This document shows positions 15,540 to 22,631 of a stretch of DNA of 23,778 nucleotides, piece by piece. Every line of letters starts with the position of its first letter. The first letter of the stretch is position 1. The stretch is from a virus. Under the pieces are notes generated by a model. That model saw nothing but the letters and a program-made list of their open reading frames with translations. It had not been told where the DNA came from and made no database searches. The position numbers were made by a program, and so were the translations under genes. Location: the IMG/VR virus record IMGVR_UViG_3300044636_000047, positions 1 through 23,778 of that record; one strand, given 5' to 3'.

Positions 15540-16065
15540 AGACGATCTAGTTAAGCATCTTGACCAAGTCAACTTGGTAGTGGAAGAATACCTAAAGGGC
15601 AACGATCCAACAGTAATCTCAAAACAACTTGCTATACCAAGACAAAAGGTTGTGACACTTATTAACGAGTGGAAGGTTATGGCATCTGCTAATGATGCTA
15701 TCCGTGCTCGTGCTAAGGAAGCCCTTGCTGCTGCAGACACACACTACAGTAAGTTAGTTTCTCGCACATACGAGGTAATTGATGAAGCATCTATGACTAA
15801 CAATCTTAGTGCAAAGACTGCTGCAATTAAACTTGTTATGGACATTGAGTCAAAGCGTATTGACATGCTTCAGAAGGCTGGATTGCTTGAGAACAAAGAA
15901 CTTGCTGAAGAGATGATGGAAATTGAAAAGCGTCAAGAGATTCTTGTTCTTATTTTAAAAGATATTGCCTCAGAATATCCACAGGTTCGTGATGAGATTA
16001 TGCGTAGGCTTTCTTCATTCGCAAAAGACAACGAGGTGATTACAGTTGTCCACGATGTTCAATGA
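15529..16065 (+). CDS. Terminase small subunit
   Basis: This encodes 178 aa from ATG 15529, an internal start within the DUF3310 end. Residues about 24-48 ('DPTVISKQLAIPRQKVVTLINEWK') form a helix-turn-helix that would recognise the packaging site. The rest is helical ('AKTAAIKLVMDIESKRIDMLQKAGLL', 'EEMMEIEKRQEILVLILKDIA'), as expected for the oligomerisation core of small terminases. The gene overlaps the large terminase by 20 nt. The assignment rests on HTH plus helical core plus position. Confidence 0.75.
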   Translation: MSTEDDLVKHLDQVNLVVEEYLKGNDPTVISKQLAIPRQKVVTLINEWKVMASANDAIRARAKEALAAADTHYSKLVSRTYEVIDEASMTNNLSAKTAAIKLVMDIESKRIDMLQKAGLLENKELAEEMMEIEKRQEILVLILKDIASEYPQVRDEIMRRLSSFAKDNEVITVVHDVQ

Positions 16066-17842
16066 GTTTCTTGAAGCACTTCAAGATGATCACTTTGAAG
16101 AAACTCCAGTAGATGCAAGAACTTTTGTTGAAGGTGAAGCATACCTTGGACAGCCACCCCTGTCTGATATTCAGTACGACATCGTAGAAGCCATGAGTCA
16201 GATCTATCGAAAAGAAGATCTTATAAATTTGCTGGGGGAAGAAAAAGGAACTCAGTACTACAACAAGTATACAAAGAATGAAATCATTCTTCAACTTGGC
16301 AAGGGATCTGGAAAAGACTTCACATCAACAGTAGCATGCTCATACATCGTATACAAACTTCTATGCCTTAAAGACCCAGCAAAATATTTTGGTAAGCCCT
16401 CTGGAGATGCTATTGACCTAATCAACGTTGCTATTAACGCACAACAGGCCAAGAATGTTTTCTTTAAAGGTTTTAAATCAAAGATTGAAAGATCACCTTG
16501 GTTTGCAGGAAAGTACAATGCTAAAGCAGATTCAGTTGAGTTTGACAAGTCTATTACAGTTTACTCTGGTCACTCTGAACGTGAGTCACATGAGGGCTTG
16601 AACTTGCTTCTTGCAGTTCTTGATGAGATTTCTGGTTTTGCATCTGAAGTTGGAACAGGTAATGAACAGGGCAAGACTGCTGATAATATCTACAAGGCTT
16701 TCCGTGGTTCTGTAGACTCTCGTTTCCCTGACTTGGGCAAGGTTGTTCTTCTTTCTTTTCCAAGATATCCAGGAGACTTTATCTCAGAAAAGTATGATGA
16801 TGTTATTGCTGAAAAAGAGGTTATTGAAAGAACACACAAGTTTACTATCAACCCACTGCTTCCAGAAGATAGCCCAGACAACTCATTTGAAATTTCCTGG
16901 GATGAAGATCAGATACTTTCATACAAGTATCCAGGAGTGTTTGCACTAAAGAGACCTACATGGGAGGTAAATCCTACTCGCAAGATTGATGACTTTATGA
17001 TTGCTTTTATGACAGACCTTGGAGATGCGATGATGCGCTTTGCTTGTGTCCCAACATTTGCATCAGATGCATTCTTTAAGCAGGTAGAAAAAGTAAGAGC
17101 CTGCATGACATTAAGAAACCCAGTAGATACATTTAAAAGATTTGACGAAGCCTTTAAGCCAGATCCAACTAAGAAGTATTATGTACATGCTGACCTTGCC
17201 CAGAAACACGATAAGTGTGCTGTCGCTATTGCACATGTAGAAAAATGGGTAAACATACAAGTCATCAACAATTACGAACAAGTAGCACCAATTGTAGTAG
17301 TAGATGCAGTGGCATGGTGGGAACCAAAGATTGAAGGCCCAGTTAATCTTTCAGAAGTTAAACAGTGGATTCAGAACCTTAGAAGGCTTGGGTTTGACAT
17401 TGGTATGGTTTCGTTTGACCGTTGGCAATCATTTGATATTCAAAATGAATTGAAGCAGGTTGGAATGAAGACTGATACTGTTTCTGTTGCTAAGAAGCAC
17501 TACGAGGACATGGCTATGCTTGTATATGAGGAAAGACTTGCTATGCCTGCAATTGATTTATTGTTTGATGAACTAACACAGTTAAAGATTATGAAAAATG
17601 ACAGAGTTGACCACCCCCGCAAAAAGTCAAAGGACTTGGCTGATGCTGTGTGTGGAGCAATATTTGGGGCAATATCACATACCCCAAAAAATATAGACAC
17701 TGAAGTAGAGGTTCATACTTTTAAGGATAGACCAAAAACTCCAGAGGAGCAATTTGACTTAGAAAGTCGCAATGTGATACAATATAAACCTAGCCAAATA
17801 GAAGAAATAAAAGACTATTTGGACAGACTAAAAACACTATAA
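16046..17842 (+). CDS. Terminase large subunit (packaging ATPase/nuclease)
   Basis: This encodes 598 aa. The TTG at 16046 is preferred, since 'GAGGTGAT' lies ~6 nt upstream; the next ATG (16055) would have a long spacing. Role: ATP-driven packaging of DNA into proheads and cutting of the concatemer. Motifs: Walker A 'LGKGSGKD' (residues 84-91), with Asp where most have Ser/Thr; Walker B 'LLAVLDE' (188-194, D193-E194); nuclease aspartates D383 ('HADLAQKHD'), 'VSFDRWQS', and D533 ('KDLADAVCGAI'). Length is typical. It is upstream of the accessory block, not beside the tail genes, so the virion genes presumably continue outside the window. Confidence 0.9.
   Translation: MSTMFNEFLEALQDDHFEETPVDARTFVEGEAYLGQPPLSDIQYDIVEAMSQIYRKEDLINLLGEEKGTQYYNKYTKNEIILQLGKGSGKDFTSTVACSYIVYKLLCLKDPAKYFGKPSGDAIDLINVAINAQQAKNVFFKGFKSKIERSPWFAGKYNAKADSVEFDKSITVYSGHSERESHEGLNLLLAVLDEISGFASEVGTGNEQGKTADNIYKAFRGSVDSRFPDLGKVVLLSFPRYPGDFISEKYDDVIAEKEVIERTHKFTINPLLPEDSPDNSFEISWDEDQILSYKYPGVFALKRPTWEVNPTRKIDDFMIAFMTDLGDAMMRFACVPTFASDAFFKQVEKVRACMTLRNPVDTFKRFDEAFKPDPTKKYYVHADLAQKHDKCAVAIAHVEKWVNIQVINNYEQVAPIVVVDAVAWWEPKIEGPVNLSEVKQWIQNLRRLGFDIGMVSFDRWQSFDIQNELKQVGMKTDTVSVAKKHYEDMAMLVYEERLAMPAIDLLFDELTQLKIMKNDRVDHPRKKSKDLADAVCGAIFGAISHTPKNIDTEVEVHTFKDRPKTPEEQFDLESRNVIQYKPSQIEEIKDYLDRLKTL
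17754..17783 (+). promoter_or_regulatory. Putative promoter for the exported surface-protein gene
   Basis: TTGACT at 17754-17759, an 18-nt spacer, then TACAAT at 17778-17783 with TGA just before it (extended -10). It lies inside the terminase 3' end and gives a predicted start near 17790, about 70 nt before the ATG at 17860. Confidence 0.5.
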
Positions 17843-17859
17843 ACAAGGAGAAATAAGTA

Positions 17860-19032
17860 ATGAATTCATTCAAGAAAATCGCACTAGCCGTGGTTGCAGC
17901 CATGACTTTGGGCATGGTCGCAGTAGCACCTGCAAATGCTACAGTAATGACAGTAGCGGTAACGCTAGACGGAACAGCAAACACAACTAATGGTGTAATT
18001 GCTACCCCTGCCACATTGCCAGTACCAGCAGATAACACAATCGATGCAGCAGATGCACTACGCTTTGTGGCAACAGTAGCAGCAGGAACATCAGTTTCTG
18101 CAGTAGCAACTAACGCAACAATCGTATCAGCACTACACACATCAGCAGCACCAGTCGGAGCATCGTCAGGATCATCATCTTTGACAATTGCAACAGGAAC
18201 TGGAACAACTGCAACATTCTTTGTCTACACAAAGACAACAGCAATTGGAACCGTTGTAATTAACAATGGTGGAACAACTCTTACATACTATGTACAGGGT
18301 ACTGCTGGCAAGATCAACAACCTAACAGTTTCAGCACCTTCAGCAGGTGCAGCAGGAACTAAGCAAGACATCGTTGTAACTGCAACAGATGCATTTGGCA
18401 ACAAGGTATCTGGTAAGTCAATTACAGCAACTGTATTTGCTTCAACAGCAGTTATGGATACAGCAACAGTAACAACTGGTGCTACACTAACAGATTTTGG
18501 AACAGCAACCTTTAAGGCTACTCTTCCAACAACAGGAACACGCTCACTAATTACTTTTGCACCAACAACATCATCAGATGCAGTTGCAGCAGCAGTAGTT
18601 GGTTTGACTGCTCCAACACTTGCACCATTCGCAGAGATTGCAGTTCGTGATCTAGTATCAGAACTTGCTGCACAGACTGCTGCAAAGATTGCTGCAGAGA
18701 ATGCTCTTGCTGCTGCCATTGCTAAGGCTGCATCAGATGCTGCTGCTGCAAAGGTTGCTTCAGATGCAGTACTTGCTGCTAAGAATGCAGAACTTGCAAA
18801 GTTCAAGGACGACACAACAACAGCAGTTGCTCAGGCAAAGGCTGCTTCAGATAAGGCACTTGCAGATGCAAAGGTAGCATCAGATGCTGCTCTTGCTGCT
18901 AAGGATGCACAGATTGCTAAGTTGACTGCAGATAATGCAGCAGCACTTTCTTCTTTGAAGAAGTCATTCAATGCACTTGCTACAAAGTGGAACAAGAAGA
19001 ATCCAAAGGCTAAGGTTACTCTAGTTAAGTAA
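17860..19032 (+). CDS. Exported S-layer-like surface protein (Ig-like domain, coiled coil)
   Basis: This encodes 390 aa. A canonical Sec signal peptide (residues 1-27: 'NSFKK', hydrophobic core, 'APANA' before T28) is followed by Ala/Thr-rich strands and, near 150-250, an Ig-like (Big-type) segment 'DIVVTATDAFGNKVSGK'. Residues about 260-365 form an Ala-rich coiled coil containing an imperfect repeat of 'AKVASDAxLAAKxA' at 297-310 and 337-350. The Lys-rich end is 'KWNKKNPKAKVTLVK'. It resembles surface-layer or cell-wall proteins of actinobacteria, not known virion parts. RBS 'AAGGAG' upstream; strong terminator downstream. Likely secreted onto the host envelope; host origin is an inference. 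Confidence 0.75.
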   Translation: MNSFKKIALAVVAAMTLGMVAVAPANATVMTVAVTLDGTANTTNGVIATPATLPVPADNTIDAADALRFVATVAAGTSVSAVATNATIVSALHTSAAPVGASSGSSSLTIATGTGTTATFFVYTKTTAIGTVVINNGGTTLTYYVQGTAGKINNLTVSAPSAGAAGTKQDIVVTATDAFGNKVSGKSITATVFASTAVMDTATVTTGATLTDFGTATFKATLPTTGTRSLITFAPTTSSDAVAAAVVGLTAPTLAPFAEIAVRDLVSELAAQTAAKIAAENALAAAIAKAASDAAAAKVASDAVLAAKNAELAKFKDDTTTAVAQAKAASDKALADAKVASDAALAAKDAQIAKLTADNAAALSSLKKSFNALATKWNKKNPKAKVTLVK

Positions 19033-19048
19033 TTAGTCCAACATTAAA

Positions 19049-19078
19049 GGGGTTACCAATTACGGTAGCCCCTTTTTT
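19049..19078 (+). terminator. Rho-independent terminator
   Basis: Arms GGGGTTACC (19049-19057) and GGTAGCCCC (19064-19072) pair over 9 bp with one G-T wobble, around a 6-nt loop AATTAC, followed by six T (19073-19078). It sits 17 nt after the surface-protein stop and would make that gene a monocistronic or operon-ending unit. Confidence 0.9.
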
Positions 19079-19089
19079 GTGCAATAAAA

Positions 19090-19098
19090 TGGTATAAT
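19090..19098 (+). promoter_or_regulatory. Extended -10 promoter for the PA14-protein gene
   Basis: TGG plus TATAAT (19093-19098) lies 12 nt after the terminator. Predicted start near 19105 gives a ~32-nt leader that includes the 'AAGGGGGAAAGG' ribosome-binding site. No clear -35 exists; the -35 region falls on the terminator stem. Confidence 0.55.
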
Positions 19099-19136
19099 CA
19101 TCCTATCAGACATGTCGTCTGCAAGGGGGAAAGGTA

Positions 19137-21284
19137 ATTAAACGACTACTAAGAATAGTAACAGCCACAGTTCTAGCCTTTGGCTGGCTACTTATAGCCC
19201 CCCAGGAAGCCCACTCTGATGATCCACTCACAGTTGCAGCCCAAGAAATACAGGAACTTAACGATAGCGTAGATGACCTTGGCTATCAAGATGATTTTAT
19301 AGATCTTATAGAGATAGCAGAAAATAAGTTTACCTCAGCCACAAATGCGAAGGAACTTAAAGATGATGCCTATGATGCCCACGAAAATGCAGTAGAAGCA
19401 GAAGCCACAGCCTTAGAAGCAAAGAACCTTGCCCAGTCAAATGTGGATGGTCAGACAGCCACAGTAGCCTTGGCCCTTGAACACAAAGACAACGCTCTTG
19501 AAGAAAGAAACGATGCACAGGATGCTCTCAGCATAGCCAATATTAATGTTCAAACCACACAATCTAATATGCAGAGTGCTGGAGGAACAGGTTTGGCATA
19601 CACTGTTTATACTCTTGTTAGGCAGGGTAATGTTGCTACCCCAGGATCTGTGCTTTGTTCTGGCACTTGGAACTCTAACTCTATGCAACTTCCAGTTTGT
19701 GGCAATAGATATGAGAACTTTATTGTTAAATTTGCTGGAACTATTACTGTTCCATCATGGTTTACAACAACATATTTCGCAGGCTCTACAGATGATGGAT
19801 TTAGAATGTATGTAGACGGGCAACTTGCTGTTGATAACTGGGTAGAGCAAGGAACTACTTGGAGCGATTATTCACCAGTATATGATGTTAGCGAAGACAA
19901 AACATTGAGTGTAGAGATTTGGTGGTATAACGGTGGAGGACCAGGATCTTATCATCTTGGCTGGGCTATACCTGGAGGATGGACTGGAGCAGGTTGTGAC
20001 TATGCTGGAAATCCAAGAGTATGGGGACAAAATTTTAGTTGTAATCTTAATACATTTTCTTCTGGATCAGGACCAACTCAATCACAAATAAATGCTTACA
20101 ATGATGCTGTTGCAGCACAGGCTATAGCACAAACAAACTATAACAATAAATTGGCAGTATACAATGACAAACTAAGCGTATACAACTCTGAGAATACAAC
20201 ACTGTCATCAATAAATCAGATTTTACAAACAAAGACACAGGAACATCTTGATGCCATTGCAGATACAGAAGATGCTTTAGACTTGAAGAATAGCAGAATA
20301 GAGATATACAATCAGTCAATAATTGATTTAAATAATGCTATTAGTGATGCATGGGAATATTATTATGAACAATCAGAAAGAGAACTTAATGCTGCTATTG
20401 CTCAAGCAGCAGCCAATGCTGCAGCCAATCAGCCTACCCCAGAACCCACTCCAGAACCTTCTCCAGAACCAACCGAAGAGCCAACAGATGAACCAACTCC
20501 AGAGCCTTCGCCAGACCCAACTGATGAGCCTACAGATGAACCAACGCCTGAACCTACCCCAGAGCCATCACCAGAGCCTACAGTAGACCCTACAGAAGAG
20601 CCTACACCTGAACCTACCCCAGAAGTTACCCCAGATCCAGAACCAACTGAAGAGCCAGTTATAGAACCTACCGAAGAACCTTCACCAGAACCTTCACCAG
20701 AACCTGGACCAGATCCAGAAGATAATCCTTGGACTGAACCAGATGTAGAAATTAAAGATGAAGTGTTAGCAGCCCTCATTCCTGAAAAGGGTACAGGAAC
20801 AGCAGAAGATTTATCTGGAGTTATTGCTAACCTTACAAGCAAGGACAACAAATTAGTTACTCTTTCCCCTGAACAAGTAACAGCAGTTAGCCAAACCCTT
20901 AAAGCATTGACGCAAGAAGCAAAAGTAGAAGTTGCAGAAGACCTTGGTATTAAGCCGTCAGAAGTTGCAGAGATTGCTGAGCAGATGAAGTCTAACCCAG
21001 CACTTGCTGAAGCATTTGTTGAGTTTACTGACAGAGCAGAATCAGCAGGGGATACCCCAATGCCATTTACATTAGCAGATGCAGTAACAGAAGTACAGAC
21101 AGAAGCATTTTTAGCAGACCCACTTGGTGCAGTATTTGAAGTGGATGTTACAGAACTCCTATCCAATTTCTCTGAGTTGGGTATGGACATGACAGACGAT
21201 CAGAGAGAGAAAGCCCAGGAAGTCATTATCCCAGTAATCATTGTTTCACAGATTGCAAATGTAATGATTGGGATGAGGAGGTAA
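19137..21284 (+). CDS. Exported PA14-domain protein with Pro/Glu-rich linker
   Basis: This encodes about 715 aa if started at ATT 19137; no ATG, GTG or TTG occurs in frame before GTG 19443, and that start would remove the signal peptide. Evidence for ATT: 'AAGGGGGAAAGG' just upstream and an immediate Sec-type N-terminus (K-R-L-L-R, core 'IVTATVLAFGWLLIA', 'EAHS' cleavage). Order: signal (1-27), acidic coiled coil (30-150), PA14-like domain (about 154-282, 'FAGSTDDGFRMYVDGQLAVD', W- and G-rich end), coiled coil (290-430), Pro/Glu/Thr/Ser repeat linker (about 432-533), helical C-terminal region ending in a hydrophobic stretch. PA14 folds usually bind glycans. Likely a surface or virion adhesin. 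Role uncertain. Confidence 0.7.
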   Translation: MKRLLRIVTATVLAFGWLLIAPQEAHSDDPLTVAAQEIQELNDSVDDLGYQDDFIDLIEIAENKFTSATNAKELKDDAYDAHENAVEAEATALEAKNLAQSNVDGQTATVALALEHKDNALEERNDAQDALSIANINVQTTQSNMQSAGGTGLAYTVYTLVRQGNVATPGSVLCSGTWNSNSMQLPVCGNRYENFIVKFAGTITVPSWFTTTYFAGSTDDGFRMYVDGQLAVDNWVEQGTTWSDYSPVYDVSEDKTLSVEIWWYNGGGPGSYHLGWAIPGGWTGAGCDYAGNPRVWGQNFSCNLNTFSSGSGPTQSQINAYNDAVAAQAIAQTNYNNKLAVYNDKLSVYNSENTTLSSINQILQTKTQEHLDAIADTEDALDLKNSRIEIYNQSIIDLNNAISDAWEYYYEQSERELNAAIAQAAANAAANQPTPEPTPEPSPEPTEEPTDEPTPEPSPDPTDEPTDEPTPEPTPEPSPEPTVDPTEEPTPEPTPEVTPDPEPTEEPVIEPTEEPSPEPSPEPGPDPEDNPWTEPDVEIKDEVLAALIPEKGTGTAEDLSGVIANLTSKDNKLVTLSPEQVTAVSQTLKALTQEAKVEVAEDLGIKPSEVAEIAEQMKSNPALAEAFVEFTDRAESAGDTPMPFTLADAVTEVQTEAFLADPLGAVFEVDVTELLSNFSELGMDMTDDQREKAQEVIIPVIIVSQIANVMIGMRR
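20430..20735 (+). repeat. Pro/Glu-rich imperfect tandem repeats in the PA14 protein
   Basis: About 100 codons of alternating Pro with Glu/Thr/Ser/Asp (units of type PEPT, PEPS, PTEE, PTDE). At DNA level the units of 6-12 nt (such as CCAGAACC, CCAACTGA) recur imperfectly, so expansion or contraction by recombination is plausible. Such linkers usually span cell-wall layers or act as a rigid stalk. Confidence 0.8.
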
Positions 21285-21285
21285 T

Positions 21286-21492
21286 ATGAAAATAATAACA
21301 AAGGTTGTGAAGGGATTCTTCACATGGCTAAAAGATGCAGGGGTGGAGATAATCGCACAAGCCTTTACCCTCCTTGGCTTCTTTATTGCATGGTTAACAT
21401 TAACGGGATCAGCAAGAGACATTGTTGGTATTGCAGTACTTGCAACCACAGTAATCTGGCTAATAACAATCCCACTAAGAAAGGAGGACTAA
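21286..21492 (+). CDS. Small membrane protein, holin-like
   Basis: This encodes 68 aa, starting 1 nt after the PA14 gene, with 'GAGGAGG' upstream of its ATG. A basic amphipathic N-terminus ('IITKVVKGFFTWLKD') precedes two hydrophobic segments (about 21-41 'IIAQAFTLLGFFIAWLTL' and 45-62 'DIVGIAVLATTVIWLITI'), then a short charged tail. Small size, two membrane segments and a neighbour of the same type suggest a holin or antiholin. No endolysin is recognised in the window, so the lysis role is not confirmed. Confidence 0.55.
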   Translation: MKIITKVVKGFFTWLKDAGVEIIAQAFTLLGFFIAWLTLTGSARDIVGIAVLATTVIWLITIPLRKED

Positions 21493-21494
21493 AT

Positions 21495-21779
21495 ATGGCA
21501 ACTAAAAAGGTAGTAGAGCCTCCTAAGAAGGAGCACCCACAAAAGGCTTTGACAAATGTCTTGATGCGTATCGTAGCAGTGTTCGCTGCTTCTGGTCTAT
21601 CAGTACTTGGTGCTGGAGCAGTAGTAGGAATTGATACAGTCCAGGCAGTTATGCTTGCGGGTCTATTAGGCGTAGCCACCGTTATTGAAAGGCTTGCAAG
21701 GGCTTTTTTGGACGATGGAAAACTCACATTGGCAGAGATCAATGATGCGTTTAAGACGGTAGACAAAAAGGCTAATTAG
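21495..21779 (+). CDS. Second small membrane protein, holin-like
   Basis: This encodes 94 aa from ATG 21495, with 'AAGGAGG' (21481-21487) 7 nt upstream. Longer readings of this frame start inside the preceding gene and lack such a site. A Lys/Pro-rich cytoplasmic N-terminus ('KKVVEPPKKEHPQKA') is followed by two membrane helices (about 22-45 and 47-64), separated by a short turn, and an acidic/basic C-terminal tail ('DDGKLTLAEINDAFK'). This matches the class II holin pattern of many actinophages. With the gene before it, it could be a holin/antiholin pair. Confidence 0.6.
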   Translation: MATKKVVEPPKKEHPQKALTNVLMRIVAVFAASGLSVLGAGAVVGIDTVQAVMLAGLLGVATVIERLARAFLDDGKLTLAEINDAFKTVDKKAN

Positions 21780-21795
21780 TCATTATTGACGATAG

Positions 21796-21825
21796 TTGAC
21801 AGCCCTCTCTGGGCAATGGTATACT
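21796..21825 (+). promoter_or_regulatory. Strong promoter of the Ntn-hydrolase gene
   Basis: TTGACA at 21796-21801, 18-nt spacer, TATACT at 21820-21825 with TGG before it. Predicted start near 21832. The leader contains 'GGAGAGGG' about 7 nt before the ATG at 21857. Confidence 0.7.
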
Positions 21826-21851
21826 TAAGTATCACCTATCTGGAGAGGGCT
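21801..21851 (+). promoter_or_regulatory. Inverted repeat around the promoter (operator candidate)
   Basis: AGCCCTCTC (21801-21809) and GAGAGGGCT (21843-21851) are perfect 9-bp inverted arms that flank the -10 box. Between them, ATACTTAAGTAT (21821-21832) is a perfect 12-bp palindrome overlapping the -10 and the predicted start. The right arm includes the ribosome-binding site. Together they could be a repressor site, and if read from upstream the stem would hide the ribosome-binding site. Confidence 0.45.
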
Positions 21852-21856
21852 TTGTC

Positions 21857-22381
21857 ATGACCTGTATTGTTGCTTTACGCCATGAAGATAAGATTTATAT
21901 GGCTGGAGATCGTGGAGCATCAGATGATGGAGTTATTCTTTCACTTGAGTCACCAAAGGTTTGGAAAGTTGGTCCGTATCTAATTGGTTATGCTGGATCA
22001 ATGGACGGGGACAGAATTAGACACAACTTTAGACCATCAGCACCCAACATTAAAGACACAGATAAGTTTATGCATACAAAGTTTATCAAAGAACTTCGTG
22101 AATTTTATAACGAGTTCTGGATTGACACATCTAAAGAAGGCGAACTTAGTTTGATTATTGGCATTCGTGGTGAAATCTACGAGCACAGTTCTGGAGATAT
22201 GTCTTTATCTAAATACTCATTGCCATATGTTTCTATCGGTTCAGGATCAGAGTATGCATACGGGGTTTTATATGCAACAGATAAGCAAAAAAATGCAAGG
22301 AATAGAGTAAATCAAGCGGTATCTGCAGCAATTAAATTTAACCCATCATGCATGGGTCCAGTTGACATCATAAGCGCTTAG
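21857..22381 (+). CDS. Proteasome-beta/HslV-like Ntn hydrolase
   Basis: This encodes 174 aa. The start is fixed by the fold: after Met removal, Thr2 becomes the N-terminal nucleophile ('MTCIVALRH'). Other matches: D18 ('YMAGDRGAS', equivalent to proteasome D17), K34 ('SPKVWKVG', proteasome K33), G44/G47 ('IGYAGSMDGD', the oxyanion-related glycine), 'IGSGSEYA' (127-134, the S129 region) and D170 ('VDIIS', near proteasome D166). No propeptide. Similar proteins occur in other phages and bacteria as putative Ntn hydrolases. The role may be proteolysis or amidohydrolysis; assembly into a ring is not shown. It has a strong promoter and candidate operator. Confidence 0.78.
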   Translation: MTCIVALRHEDKIYMAGDRGASDDGVILSLESPKVWKVGPYLIGYAGSMDGDRIRHNFRPSAPNIKDTDKFMHTKFIKELREFYNEFWIDTSKEGELSLIIGIRGEIYEHSSGDMSLSKYSLPYVSIGSGSEYAYGVLYATDKQKNARNRVNQAVSAAIKFNPSCMGPVDIISA

Positions 22382-22390
22382 GGGTATACT
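22362..22390 (+). promoter_or_regulatory. Consensus promoter with leaderless start
   Basis: TTGACA (22362-22367), exactly 17 nt, TATACT (22385-22390), within the 3' end of the Ntn-hydrolase gene. The predicted start, 7 nt after the -10, is base 22397, the A of the next ATG. No Shine-Dalgarno is present. Confidence 0.7.
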
Positions 22391-22396
22391 TAGTAT

Positions 22397-22618
22397 ATGA
22401 ACGAAGAATTTGAAGAGATCCTTAAGGACATTCAGAATATAGAGTCAGACTTTGACGAGTTCGAGATATGGCTTGACAACGGAATTGAACGGGGATGGAT
22501 AACAGAGCCGTTCTGCAATACTCATGAAGGAGATCCTTACATGACAGACGAAGAACAGCAAGAGTGGGAAGAAGGCGGAGACCCATGTCAAGTAGTTTTA
22601 AAAATCAAACAACAATAA
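22397..22618 (+). CDS. Small acidic protein, unknown function
   Basis: This encodes 73 aa with an extreme acidic composition ('EEFEEILKDIQNIESDFDEFE'). The end 'ITEPFCNTHEGDPYMTDEEQ', 'EWEEGGDPCQVVLKI' has two fixed Cys (C40, C64) and I recall this 'PFC.THeG' / 'EEGgDPC' pattern from small actinophage proteins of unknown role. It has its own consensus promoter and a predicted leaderless mRNA. It could be an inhibitor or a regulatory partner of the proteases on either side, but nothing here shows this. Confidence 0.6.
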   Translation: MNEEFEEILKDIQNIESDFDEFEIWLDNGIERGWITEPFCNTHEGDPYMTDEEQQEWEEGGDPCQVVLKIKQQ

Positions 22619-22631
22619 TAAGGAGAATAAA

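Noticed and set aside
18288-18815. 175-codon open frame on the - strand
   Set aside because: Antisense shadow of the Ala/Thr-rich surface protein; biased codons there leave few stops on the other strand.
20429-21190. 253-codon open frame on the - strand, rich in Ser, Gly and Val
   Set aside because: It is the antisense of the Pro/Glu repeat and helical C-terminus of the PA14 protein; the low-complexity composition comes from the repeat, and no start site or promoter supports it.
21324-21494. Longer reading of the second holin-like gene from 21324
   Set aside because: It overlaps the first holin-like gene, its sequence is Cys/Arg/Trp-rich and irregular, and a strong AAGGAGG lies just before ATG 21495.
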